Part shown: positions 42,492-50,653 of the stretch, piece after piece
Layout of the letters: each line of letters begins with the position of its first letter
How positions within the stretch are numbered: position 1 is the first letter of the stretch
Source of the DNA: Rhodospirillales bacterium
Lineage (GTDB): Bacteria > Pseudomonadota > Alphaproteobacteria > SP197
Length of the DNA: 64,000 nt
NCBI GenBank assembly: GCA_014323865.1
Contig: JACONG010000001.1
Location: 19,928 to 83,927, forward strand
Reading direction: 5' to 3'
Made by a program: the position numbers and the translations under genes
Notes under the pieces: generated by a model
The model's input: only the letters and a program-made list of their open reading frames with translations
Database searches by the model: none
What the model was told of the DNA's origin: nothing

Positions 42492-43775
42492 ATGAGCGAC
42501 GCCGGCCTCCTCACCAACCACGACCCCGCCGCGCTTCCGGGTGCCGGCACGGCCTGGCTGGACGGCTTGCGCACCAACGGCGCGCGTCGTTTCGCGGGCC
42601 TGGGCCTGCCGACTCGCCGGGTCGAGGACTGGAAGTACACCGATTTGCGTGCACTGACCGCCGATGCCTTCGGCCCGTCGGTGACGCCGGATGGCGTGAC
42701 CGTGGCCGATGGCGGGCTGGGCGAAACCCACCGCGCCGTCTTCGTGAACGGCCGCTTCGATGCCGCGCTGTCCGACCTCGGCGATCTGCCCGCTGGCGTA
42801 ACGGCTGTCCCGCTGGCGCAGGCCATGACCGATCAACCGAAGCTGCTCGAATCCTGTCTCGGCCGGGTCGCGACCCTCGGGCGCAAGCATTTCGTGGCGC
42901 TCAACACGGCCTGGATGAGCGACGGTTTCGTGCTCGCGGTCAGCGAAGGCGTGGCGGTCGAGAAGACCATCGAACTCGTGTTCGTCGGCGTCCCCGGCGA
43001 TTCCCGCGCCGCGTGGCATCCGCGCAATCTCTTCGTCCTGCAGCCCGGTGCCGCGGTGACCGTAGTCGAACGCCACATCGGCACCGGAACCTATCTGGCC
43101 AACACGGTGGCCGAAGTCGTCGTCGCCACCGATTCGCATTTCAACCACTACAAGATCCAGGACGAGGCCGCCGACGCCTTCCATGTCGCCACGGCCGAGG
43201 CCAGCGTCTCGGCCGGGGCGGTCTACGAGAGCTTCGTGCTGTCACTCGGCAGTGCAGTGGCACGCAGCCAGATCGCCGTCGAACTGCAGAACGAGGGGGC
43301 GTCCTGCCGCCTCAACGGAGCATATCTCGGGCGTGGCCGCCAGCAGCTCGACACAACCACTCTGATCGATCATGCCGCGCCGGGCTGCACCAGCAGCGAG
43401 GTCTACAAGGGCGTGCTGGACGACCGCTCAAAGGGTGTGTTCCAGGGCAGGATCGTGGTGCGCAAGGATGCGCAGCAGACCGATGGTCACCAGAGCAACA
43501 AGGCGCTTCTGCTGTCGGAACGCGCCGAGATCGACGCCAAGCCCGAACTGGAGATCTACGCCGACGACGTGCAGTGCAGCCACGGCGCAACCGTCGGCGA
43601 ACTCAACGAGGACGCGCTGTTCTACCTGCGCGCTCGCGGCATTCCCTTTGAGGAAGCACGCGGACTGCTGATTGACGCCTTCGTCGAAGGTGCGATCGAG
43701 GAGATCAGCCACGTCGGCGTGCGTGACGCCTTCCGTGACGTGGCCGCGGCCTGGCGCGACGGAGAGGCAGCGTGA
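42492..43775 (+). CDS. sufD: Fe-S cluster assembly protein SufD
   Basis: A 427-residue SufD, partner of SufB in the scaffold complex. The N-terminal helical region contains FAGLGLPTRRVEDWKYTDLR, a family signature, and the beta-helix core leads to VQCSHGATVGELNEDALFYL, then RARGIPFEEARGLLIDAFVE. The conserved His in CSHGATVG takes part in cluster assembly in the family. The stop overlaps the sufS start (GTGA), so the two genes are coupled. Confidence 0.93.
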   Translation: MSDAGLLTNHDPAALPGAGTAWLDGLRTNGARRFAGLGLPTRRVEDWKYTDLRALTADAFGPSVTPDGVTVADGGLGETHRAVFVNGRFDAALSDLGDLPAGVTAVPLAQAMTDQPKLLESCLGRVATLGRKHFVALNTAWMSDGFVLAVSEGVAVEKTIELVFVGVPGDSRAAWHPRNLFVLQPGAAVTVVERHIGTGTYLANTVAEVVVATDSHFNHYKIQDEAADAFHVATAEASVSAGAVYESFVLSLGSAVARSQIAVELQNEGASCRLNGAYLGRGRQQLDTTTLIDHAAPGCTSSEVYKGVLDDRSKGVFQGRIVVRKDAQQTDGHQSNKALLLSERAEIDAKPELEIYADDVQCSHGATVGELNEDALFYLRARGIPFEEARGLLIDAFVEGAIEEISHVGVRDAFRDVAAAWRDGEAA

Positions 43776-45028
43776 ACGCCGCTTTGGCACAGCCGGCGGC
43801 AAGCAATGCCGCGCTCGACGTGGCGAAGATACGCGAGGACTTTCCGATTCTCGGCCGCGAGGTCTACGGCAAGCCGCTGGTCTACCTCGATAGCGCCGCG
43901 AGTGCCCAGAAGCCGCGGCAGGTGATTGATGCGGAATCGGCGGTCTATCGCGAGGAATACGCCAACGTACACCGCGGCGTTCACCATCTCTCACAGGTCG
44001 CCACCGATCATTTCGAAGCCACGCGGACGCGGATCCAGCATTTCCTGAACGCCGTGAGCGCGGACGAGATCGTCTTCGTGCGGGGTGGCACCGAGGGTGT
44101 GAACCTGGTGGCCCGGACCTGGGGCCGAACGGCGCTCCGGGAAGGCGACGAGATCCTGATCTCAACGCTGGAGCACCACGCCAACATCGTGCCCTGGCAC
44201 CTGCTGGCCGAGGAGAAGGGCCTGGTCGTGAAGGGCATCCCGATCCACGACGACGGCCAGATCGACATGGAGGCCTACGGCGGCCTGCTGACCGAACGCA
44301 CCAGGCTGGTCGCCATCACCCAGATGTCGAACGCACTCGGCGTGATTCCCCCGGTCGAAGAGATGATCCGCCTGGCCCATGACGCCGGCGCACGGGTCAT
44401 GCTCGATGGCTGTCAGGCCGTCAGCCACAGAACCGTCGACGTACAGGCGCTCGATTGTGACTTCTATGTCTTCTCCGGCCACAAGATATACGGGCCCACG
44501 GGCATCGGTGCGCTCTACGGCAAGGCCGAACTGCTGGAGGCCATGCCCCCCTGGCAGGGTGGCGGTGAGATGATCGCACGCGTCAGTCTGGAGCGCTCGA
44601 CCTTCAGGAAACCACCCCACCGCTTCGAGGCAGGCACACCCGCCATCGCCCAGACCATCGCGCTCAAGACGGCGCTGGACTACGTCACGGATCTCGGTCT
44701 CGACCGCATCGCCGAACACGAGGCCATGCTGCTGAGCCATGCCACTGAACGCCTGCAGGCGATGGGGGGCATCACGATCTACGGCACACATCCGAGCAAG
44801 GCCTCAATCCTGTCGTTCTCGATGGACGATGTGCATCCCCACGACATCGGCACGATCGTCGATCGTGAGGGCGTGGCCGTGCGTGTGGGGCACCACTGTG
44901 CACAGCCCGTCATGAAGCGTTATGATGTGGCAGCAACCGTGCGCGCCTCCTTCGGGCTCTACAACACGCTTGAAGAGGTCGATGCGCTGGTGGCGTCCCT
45001 TGAAAAGATCAGCGAGCTGTTCGGCTGA
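43772..45028 (+). CDS. sufS: Cysteine desulfurase SufS
   Basis: A 418-residue class II cysteine desulfurase that converts cysteine to alanine and delivers persulfide sulfur. The PLP lysine is K238 in FSGHKIYGPTGIG, and the catalytic cysteine is C376 in RVGHHCAQPVMKRY, in the short loop typical of SufS. GTG start overlaps the sufD stop. Its acceptor here is expected to be SufU, encoded immediately after with a one-base overlap, since no sufE is present in the operon. Confidence 0.95.
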   Translation: MNAALAQPAASNAALDVAKIREDFPILGREVYGKPLVYLDSAASAQKPRQVIDAESAVYREEYANVHRGVHHLSQVATDHFEATRTRIQHFLNAVSADEIVFVRGGTEGVNLVARTWGRTALREGDEILISTLEHHANIVPWHLLAEEKGLVVKGIPIHDDGQIDMEAYGGLLTERTRLVAITQMSNALGVIPPVEEMIRLAHDAGARVMLDGCQAVSHRTVDVQALDCDFYVFSGHKIYGPTGIGALYGKAELLEAMPPWQGGGEMIARVSLERSTFRKPPHRFEAGTPAIAQTIALKTALDYVTDLGLDRIAEHEAMLLSHATERLQAMGGITIYGTHPSKASILSFSMDDVHPHDIGTIVDREGVAVRVGHHCAQPVMKRYDVAATVRASFGLYNTLEEVDALVASLEKISELFG

Positions 45029-45480
45029 TGGACGAGTTGCGCGAACTCTATCAGGAAGTGATCCTGGATCACGGCAAGAACCCCAGGAACTTCGGACCTC
45101 TTGAGGATTGCACCTGCCAGGCCGATGGCGACAACCCGCTATGCGGCGACCAGATCACGGTCTACCTGAAGCTTGGCCACAGCGGCCTTGTCGACGACAT
45201 TGCGTTCGAAGGGCGCGGCTGTGCAATCTCCATGGCATCGGCCTCGATGATGACCGAGATGGTCCAGGGCAAGAGCGAAGCCGAGGCACGCGCGCTGTTC
45301 GACACCTTCCACAGGCTGGTGACCGGCAAGGAAGACGAGATCGACGATCCTGACGATCTCGACAAGCTGGTTGTGTTGGCAGGTGTGCGCGAGTTCCCCA
45401 TGCGGATCAAATGCGCCACGCTGCCGTGGCATACGATGACGGCGGCCATGGACGGCCGCGATTCGGCAACGACAGAGTAA
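45028..45480 (+). CDS. sufU: SufU-type sulfur acceptor / IscU-like protein
   Basis: A 150-residue SufU-like protein. The three conserved cysteines are in NPLCGDQIT (C39), EGRGCAISMAS and IKCATLPWHT, and the Asp of CGD completes the zinc site known in SufU. The loop between cysteines 2 and 3 carries the SufU-specific insertion (FHRLVTGKEDEIDDPDDLDK). It accepts persulfide from SufS. The ATG overlaps the sufS TGA by one base. Confidence 0.9.
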   Translation: MDELRELYQEVILDHGKNPRNFGPLEDCTCQADGDNPLCGDQITVYLKLGHSGLVDDIAFEGRGCAISMASASMMTEMVQGKSEAEARALFDTFHRLVTGKEDEIDDPDDLDKLVVLAGVREFPMRIKCATLPWHTMTAAMDGRDSATTE

Positions 45481-45484
45481 AGCG

Positions 45485-45877
45485 ATGGACGAAACACCCG
45501 CCGCGGCCCAGGCACACGAGAGCTGGCATCCCGACGAAGATATCGATCCCCGCAGCATCCCCCAGGAAGAGGGCGAACCGCTGATAGGCGATATCGTGGA
45601 TGCGATTCGCACCGTGTTCGATCCCGAGATTCCCGTGAACATCTACGATCTCGGCCTGATTTATGCGATCGACTCGCGCAAGGACGGCAGCGTGAAGGTC
45701 GAGATGACGTTGACGGCACCGGGCTGTCCGGTGGCCGAGGACATTCCGGTCTGGGTGCGCGATGCTGTTGCAAAGGTGGACGGCACCACCGATATCGGTG
45801 TCGAGATCGTCTGGGATCCGCCGTGGGATCCATCCATGATGAGCGATTATGCCAAGATCGAACTGGGCATGTATTAG
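45485..45877 (+). CDS. sufT: SufT-like DUF59/MIP18 protein
   Basis: A 130-residue DUF59 protein that helps mature Fe-S proteins. Signature IVDAIRTVFDPEIPVNIYDL, then GLIYAID, with the conserved cysteine in MTLTAPGCPVAEDIP, and the C-terminal WDPPWDPSMMS. It lies 4 bp after sufU and 46 bp before the A-type carrier, within the same operon. Confidence 0.9.
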   Translation: MDETPAAAQAHESWHPDEDIDPRSIPQEEGEPLIGDIVDAIRTVFDPEIPVNIYDLGLIYAIDSRKDGSVKVEMTLTAPGCPVAEDIPVWVRDAVAKVDGTTDIGVEIVWDPPWDPSMMSDYAKIELGMY

Positions 45878-45923
45878 GTGCAGGTGTGTTCAAATCGAGA
45901 CGTGAACCGAGCGGAACAGGAAG

Positions 45924-46268
45924 ATGTTAGGCAACCCTGACAAGCAGCTTTTGACCCTGACCGACGCCGCGGCTGACCGCGTGAAGTCGCTGATGCACCT
46001 GAACGACAAGGCGATCGGGCTGAAAGTCGGCGTCAAGATGGCCGGCTGCAGCGGCTTTTCCTACACCATGGATTACGCCGAGGAAGAAAGCGGGAAGGAA
46101 GACGTGATCGAGGATAAGGGTGTCAAACTCCTGATCGATCCTGCCGCCGCGATGTTCCTGCTCGGCACGGAGCTCGACTGGCACGAGGACAAGCTGGAAA
46201 GCCGGTTCGTCTTCAACAACCCGAATGTCAAGGGCATGTGCGGCTGCGGAGAGTCGTTCACCGTCTGA
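45924..46268 (+). CDS. A-type iron-sulfur carrier (SufA/IscA/ErpA family)
   Basis: A 114-residue HesB/IscA-type carrier that transfers assembled clusters to target proteins. Cluster cysteines are C42 in KMAGCSGFSYTMDYAE and the C-terminal pair in GMCGCGESFTV. It is the last gene of the SUF operon and ends 22 bp before the lytic transglycosylase start. Which of SufA, IscA or ErpA it corresponds to cannot be decided by sight. Confidence 0.92.
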   Translation: MLGNPDKQLLTLTDAAADRVKSLMHLNDKAIGLKVGVKMAGCSGFSYTMDYAEEESGKEDVIEDKGVKLLIDPAAAMFLLGTELDWHEDKLESRFVFNNPNVKGMCGCGESFTV

Positions 46269-46290
46269 CCTGCTTCCGGAGACCGCCGCC

Positions 46291-48246
46291 TTGCGTCAAG
46301 CCCGTCTCGTATCGCTCTCGGCCGTCCTCTCGATCGTCCTGCTGTCCGGCCCCGCACACGCCCAGCATGCGCTGAGCGACGGGGACAATGTGCTCTATCG
46401 ACAGGCCTTCGCCGCGGCCTATGCCGACCGGTGGTCCGAGGTCGCCAGCCTCGCGCAACAGGCCCGGGACCACACGCTCGCCAAGGTCCTGCGTTGGATG
46501 GAGCTCAAGGACACGAACCGGCACAACGACTTCGTCTCGCTGGCCCGGTTCCTGATCCAAAATCCGGAGTGGCCGTCGCAGATCACGCTGCGCAAGCGGG
46601 CCGAAGAAGCCATACCCGACGAACTGGCCGCCCGCGACGTGGTGACGTTCTTCGATCTCTACCCGCCCCAGACCGACGACGGCATGCAGCGCTACATCGC
46701 TGCACTCATCTCCCTGAACCGGGACAATGATGCACGCGACGAGATCAACCGCGCCTGGGCTGGCCGGGACTTCGCCCTGGCGAAGGAAGAGGACTTCCTC
46801 AGCGACCACGGCGTTCTGCTGACGGCAGACCAGCACTGGCAGAGGATCGACCGGCTGATCTGGGAAGGCAAGACCACCGCGGCGCGGCGCATCCTTCATC
46901 TCGTCGACAACGACCGGCAGCTTCTGGCCAAGGCCCGTATCGCGTTGCGCGGCAACGCCGCCGGTGTCGATGCCGCGATCAACGCCGTGCCGGCCCATCT
47001 TCAGGACAATCCCGGCCTGATCTACGAACGGATTCGCTGGCGCAGAGCGCATGGCCGTCTTGCCGGCACGCTCGCGCTGCTCATGGTTGCCCCCGGCGAC
47101 CTCCCCTATCCGGATCTCTGGGCGGCGCAAAGGCTCGATTTGGCCGAGATGTTCATGGACGACGGCGAATACCTCGCCGCCTACCGGGTGCTCGCAGGAC
47201 ATTACGAGCAGAGCGGCGCCCTGCACTACAAGGTCGACTGGCTGGCTGGCTGGCTGGCGCTACGCAAGCTGAACGACCCCGCGGCTGCGCTCGACCACTT
47301 CACGACCTTCCACGGCCAGGTCAACTTCCCGATCAGCAAGGCTCGCGGGGCCTATTGGGCCGGTCGCGCCGCCGAGGAGATCGGCGACCCTGGGCTGGCG
47401 GCCGTCTGGTACGACCTGGCTGCCGGGAACGGGCAGACATTCTACGGCCAGCTCGGTGCCGACAAGATCGGGGTAGCGCCACGCCTGCCCGATCCCCCCA
47501 ACATCTCGGAGGCCGAAATCCAGGCCTTTGCCGATGACGAGCTGACCACGGTGGTGCGCCAGCTTCACGAGATCGGTGAGGAAAACCTGGTTCGCATCTT
47601 TCTGTTGCGGATGACCGACGCAACCTCATCGGGCCCGAGACATCGACTGATCGGGCAGCTCGCATTGGTCCTGAACCGGCCTGATCTCACCGTGATGGTT
47701 GCCAAACGCGCCGTCAAGGCCGGCACCGTCCTCGTGACGGCGGGTTACCCTGTGATCGCGCTTCCGGCCGGCACCGATGTCGACCCGGCGCTCGCCCTGT
47801 CGATCATCCGCCAGGAAAGCGTCTTCAACCCCGGCGCCATCTCACCCGCCGGCGCACACGGCCTGATGCAGCTCATGCTGCCGACCGCACGCGAGATCGC
47901 GGGTGAACTCGGGGTTTCGACCTCGGCCAACAAGCTGCTCTCGGATCCGCAGCACAACATGCTCCTGGGCATGACCTACATCGACAAGATGCTCGACCGG
48001 AACGACGGCTCGTTCGTGAAGGCCATTGCCGCCTACAACGCCGGCCCCGGGCGCGTTCGCCAATGGGTTGCCGAACGCGGCGATCCCCATGCGCCAGGCA
48101 TTGATATTGTCGACTGGATCGAGGAAATCCCTTTCTCCGAGACGCAGAACTACGTGCAGCGCGTGATCGAGGGCATGCGGGTCTACCGCATGCTGAGCGG
48201 CACCCAGGTGCCGGACTCCAGGCGGGCCTGCATCTCGGGCTGCTGA
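46291..48246 (+). CDS. Soluble lytic murein transglycosylase (Slt70-type)
   Basis: A 651-residue periplasmic lytic transglycosylase that cleaves peptidoglycan to 1,6-anhydro products. The signal peptide starts LRQARLVSLSAVLSIVLLSG and ends AHA. A long helical superhelix domain of about 450 residues precedes the goose-lysozyme-like catalytic domain. The catalytic Glu is E509 in SIIRQESVFNPGAISPAGAH, then GLMQLMLPTA, and the AYNAGPGRVRQW motif follows. The TTG at 46291 has a GGAG site about 10 bp upstream and avoids overlap with the carrier gene. A CTGG tetranucleotide repeat (four units at 47238) lies inside the gene. Confidence 0.9.
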   Translation: MRQARLVSLSAVLSIVLLSGPAHAQHALSDGDNVLYRQAFAAAYADRWSEVASLAQQARDHTLAKVLRWMELKDTNRHNDFVSLARFLIQNPEWPSQITLRKRAEEAIPDELAARDVVTFFDLYPPQTDDGMQRYIAALISLNRDNDARDEINRAWAGRDFALAKEEDFLSDHGVLLTADQHWQRIDRLIWEGKTTAARRILHLVDNDRQLLAKARIALRGNAAGVDAAINAVPAHLQDNPGLIYERIRWRRAHGRLAGTLALLMVAPGDLPYPDLWAAQRLDLAEMFMDDGEYLAAYRVLAGHYEQSGALHYKVDWLAGWLALRKLNDPAAALDHFTTFHGQVNFPISKARGAYWAGRAAEEIGDPGLAAVWYDLAAGNGQTFYGQLGADKIGVAPRLPDPPNISEAEIQAFADDELTTVVRQLHEIGEENLVRIFLLRMTDATSSGPRHRLIGQLALVLNRPDLTVMVAKRAVKAGTVLVTAGYPVIALPAGTDVDPALALSIIRQESVFNPGAISPAGAHGLMQLMLPTAREIAGELGVSTSANKLLSDPQHNMLLGMTYIDKMLDRNDGSFVKAIAAYNAGPGRVRQWVAERGDPHAPGIDIVDWIEEIPFSETQNYVQRVIEGMRVYRMLSGTQVPDSRRACISGC

Positions 48247-48270
48247 CGCCCCCTGCCGTTTCGAGGTCCC

Positions 48271-48897
48271 ATGAGCAACGCCGACACCGCACCCGGTCTC
48301 AACGTGAACGACAGCACGCCGCTCGATCTTCTGGCGTCCCGTCGCTCGGTCCTGGCCGCCCGGTTGATCGCGCCCGGTCCGTCGTGCGACGAACTCGACC
48401 GCATGCTCGAGATCGCGGTTCGTGTGCCCGATCACGGCTGTCTCACCCCGTGGTGCCTCCAGGTGCTGAGCCCGGTCGCCCAGGCCGAACTGGGCGAGCT
48501 CTTCGTTGATGAGTTCCGCAAGGCCGAGCCGGATGCCAATGCCGAACGGCTCGAGTTGGAACGCATCCGGCCGCAGCGCTCGCCGGTGCTGGTCGTGGTC
48601 AGCAGCCGGACGACCGCCGATAGGGATGGCGTGCCTCCCGTGGAGCAGCTCCTGTCCTGCGGCAATGTCTGCTTCAACCTGCTCAATGCCGCGACAGCCA
48701 TGGGCTATGGCGCACAGTGGGTCAGCAACTGGTGCGCCTACAACGAGCGCATCAAGTCCGCGCTCGGGATTCCGACCGACGAGCACCTGGTCGGTTATAT
48801 CCACATCGGCACGCCGAAGAACGCGCCGAGCGAGCGGCAACGCCCCGAGATAGCCGACGTCGTCCATCGAGTCGCAAGCCTGTCCCAGCTTGCATAG
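48271..48897 (+). CDS. Nitroreductase family protein (YdjA-like)
   Basis: A 208-residue FMN-dependent nitroreductase-fold protein. The N-terminal FMN-binding pattern LLASRRSVLAARLIAPGPSC and VRVPDHGCLTPWCLQVL match the small YdjA-like group. The C-terminal GYIHIGTPKNAPSERQRPEI is family-typical. It probably reduces quinones or nitro compounds with NAD(P)H; the natural substrate is unknown. It lies 24 bp after the transglycosylase. Confidence 0.85.
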   Translation: MSNADTAPGLNVNDSTPLDLLASRRSVLAARLIAPGPSCDELDRMLEIAVRVPDHGCLTPWCLQVLSPVAQAELGELFVDEFRKAEPDANAERLELERIRPQRSPVLVVVSSRTTADRDGVPPVEQLLSCGNVCFNLLNAATAMGYGAQWVSNWCAYNERIKSALGIPTDEHLVGYIHIGTPKNAPSERQRPEIADVVHRVASLSQLA

Positions 48898-49138
48898 GTG
48901 TGCTGTGGGGCCGAACCGGTCCCACACGGGCACTGGAAGACAACTACCTTACACCGCCGGCACCTTCACCGCCGGCACCTTACGGCGCTCTGTGGCCAGA
49001 TCATGTCTGGCGCCGGTCTCGACGCCTCCTCCCGGCGGTCACTCGCCTCGCCTCGGGCCATGGGCTCAAGGCGAGGCGAGGCCTCAAGACAGCAGAAACA
49101 GGGCCGTATCAAAGGTCCAACCACACAAGTGCGAAAGG
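48898..49138. other. Convergent intergenic region with tandem repeat and stem-loop
   Basis: No gene is seen. A 15-bp unit (CACCGCCGGCACCTT) is repeated in tandem at 48952-48981. A long inverted repeat, CTCGCCTCGCCT / AGGCGAGGCGAG (12-bp arms, 15-nt loop), spans 49042-49080. It lies between converging genes and may end transcription from either side, though it has no T-tract. Confidence 0.5.
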
Positions 49139-50191
49139 TCACTGACCCCCATTCATGGTGGCGTCCATGGTGGCGTCATCTTTCTTCGCCCCGTAGGCAG
49201 CGACAACGCCATTGTTCCTGACATCGATATTCAACCTCACGACGGTACCGCTGACTTCTTCATGATTGTCCCCACCAAAGGCACCATTGATACTTATTGC
49301 CCGCGACGCGAGGTCAATCGTACCCCAGGTTCCCTCGGGGGTGACAGGCGCCGCAACCACGATCTCGGGTATAGTGTGTTCGTCGTTGTCAACATTGACG
49401 ATGTTGTCGAACGTCGCGTCAATCTGACCTTCCATAGCATCGAAGGTCAGTTTCGCATCGCCCACAAGGCGGTCGCCGTAAAAGGCAGGGGCAGTCGAGG
49501 CACCGACCATCACGCCGGTCCATGTCGCGGTCGCGGCAGGGCGCGTGCCGGTCTCGCCGCCATTGGCGATGGCAAGAATGCTCTCGGCCTCTACGCTGCT
49601 CGTAACGCCGTTCCTGTATTCTGGTTCAATGCCTATCGCCACGGCGAACGCACGGTGGTCCATCCAGGAGCCGTAAAGCCGGTGATCCGGGCCTACATAG
49701 CCATTAACGGTTTCCAAAAGTGTGATACCGTTCTCGGTCGTCAGCAACGCCTGTCCAGCGGCCGCGTTTTCCGGATCCAAGTCGCCAAGGTTAATTTCTG
49801 CTGCCGGTGCAGCAATACTTACCACCCCACGGTTAGTTATGAAACCGAGCACGTTGCAGGTGCCTTTATCGTTGCACTTACCTAATAAGAAATCCCTTCC
49901 ATCTAAGGATTGGTCGCCATCGGTTAGCAGGTAGGATAAACTCGAACTCAGACGTCCGTCCGAACTGCTGAAGCTTGCGAAATCCTCCGCGCGTTTGCGC
50001 TGCGTCTCATAGGTTTCCGTCGGCTCCGTCGCTCCTTCCAGCGCAGCCTGAAAACTTCCGATACCCTCCTCGCTGGTCAGATCAGCGGCGGGCGGGGGCG
50101 GATTCAGCGGCGGATTGCTGCCGCTATGACTACAGGCCGAAAGTGCACCGACCAGCACGAGTGCCGATACAGATTTCAACAGAGGGTTCAT
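49139..50191 (-). CDS. TbpB-like surface lipoprotein
   Basis: A 350-residue lipoprotein: signal peptide MNPLLKSVSALVLVGALSAC with the lipid-bearing Cys at position 20. A low-complexity linker (SNPPLNPPPPAADL) follows. The C-terminal beta-barrel has the transferrin-binding-protein-B/factor-H-binding pattern ISINGAFGGDNHEEVSGTVV, then NNGVVAAYGAKK. Related proteins bind iron or haem carriers on the outer surface. The last residues contain a 12-bp in-frame duplication (DATMDATM). Upstream of the start, a 15-bp unit that includes the ribosome site is imperfectly duplicated (50192-50221). The ligand is unknown. Confidence 0.75.
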   Translation of the reverse strand: MNPLLKSVSALVLVGALSACSHSGSNPPLNPPPPAADLTSEEGIGSFQAALEGATEPTETYETQRKRAEDFASFSSSDGRLSSSLSYLLTDGDQSLDGRDFLLGKCNDKGTCNVLGFITNRGVVSIAAPAAEINLGDLDPENAAAGQALLTTENGITLLETVNGYVGPDHRLYGSWMDHRAFAVAIGIEPEYRNGVTSSVEAESILAIANGGETGTRPAATATWTGVMVGASTAPAFYGDRLVGDAKLTFDAMEGQIDATFDNIVNVDNDEHTIPEIVVAAPVTPEGTWGTIDLASRAISINGAFGGDNHEEVSGTVVRLNIDVRNNGVVAAYGAKKDDATMDATMNGGQ

Positions 50192-50263
50192 CGTTCCGTT
50201 ACTCCGTTTTCCGTTACTTCGTTTGTAGATGGGACAGATTCACAGCACCTATCCCGGATCAAG

Positions 50264-50570
50264 TCAACACTCTATCACCCGGCTGCCGAAAACGGACAGC
50301 AAGGTCTGTGTCAGCGCCACCATGTTGCCCTTGGCGTCAACGACGGTGAGGTGCGACGTGGACCGTCGCGTCACGATAACGGCCGGTCCTGGCCGCGACG
50401 ATGCGCGCCTCGCAGGCCGCGAGATCGTCCGCCGTAACCCTGGCACCGACGGCGGCCATATCCGCCGCGACCGTCTGTGCCAGATCGCCGCGGTAGAGGT
50501 CCCGCGGTCCGGCATCCCGCAGGCGCTCGAGCGTTGCGATCTGCCAGGTTTCCGTCAGCTGTACACTCAA
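50264..50570 (-). pseudogene. Gamma-glutamyltransferase remnant with internal deletion
   Basis: One minus frame (from about 50570) reads TLERLRDAGPRDLYRGDLAQ, then VAADMAAVGARVTADDLAAC and GRYRDATVHVAP, the middle part of gamma-glutamyltranspeptidase large subunits. It then changes frame to TSHLTVVDAKGNMVALTQTL, LSVFGSRV, the start of the small subunit, where the Thr of TSHLTVVD is the processing nucleophile. About 100 residues between these parts, the N-terminal 300 and the C-terminal 150 are missing. No functional product is possible. Confidence 0.8.
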
Positions 50571-50653
50571 GACACCCTCCTCGTCCGGATTGCTGTAAAA
50601 CCGACTCCAGGTCGGCTAGTCTGGGGCCTCACCCGTATGACAGGAGTGCAACC

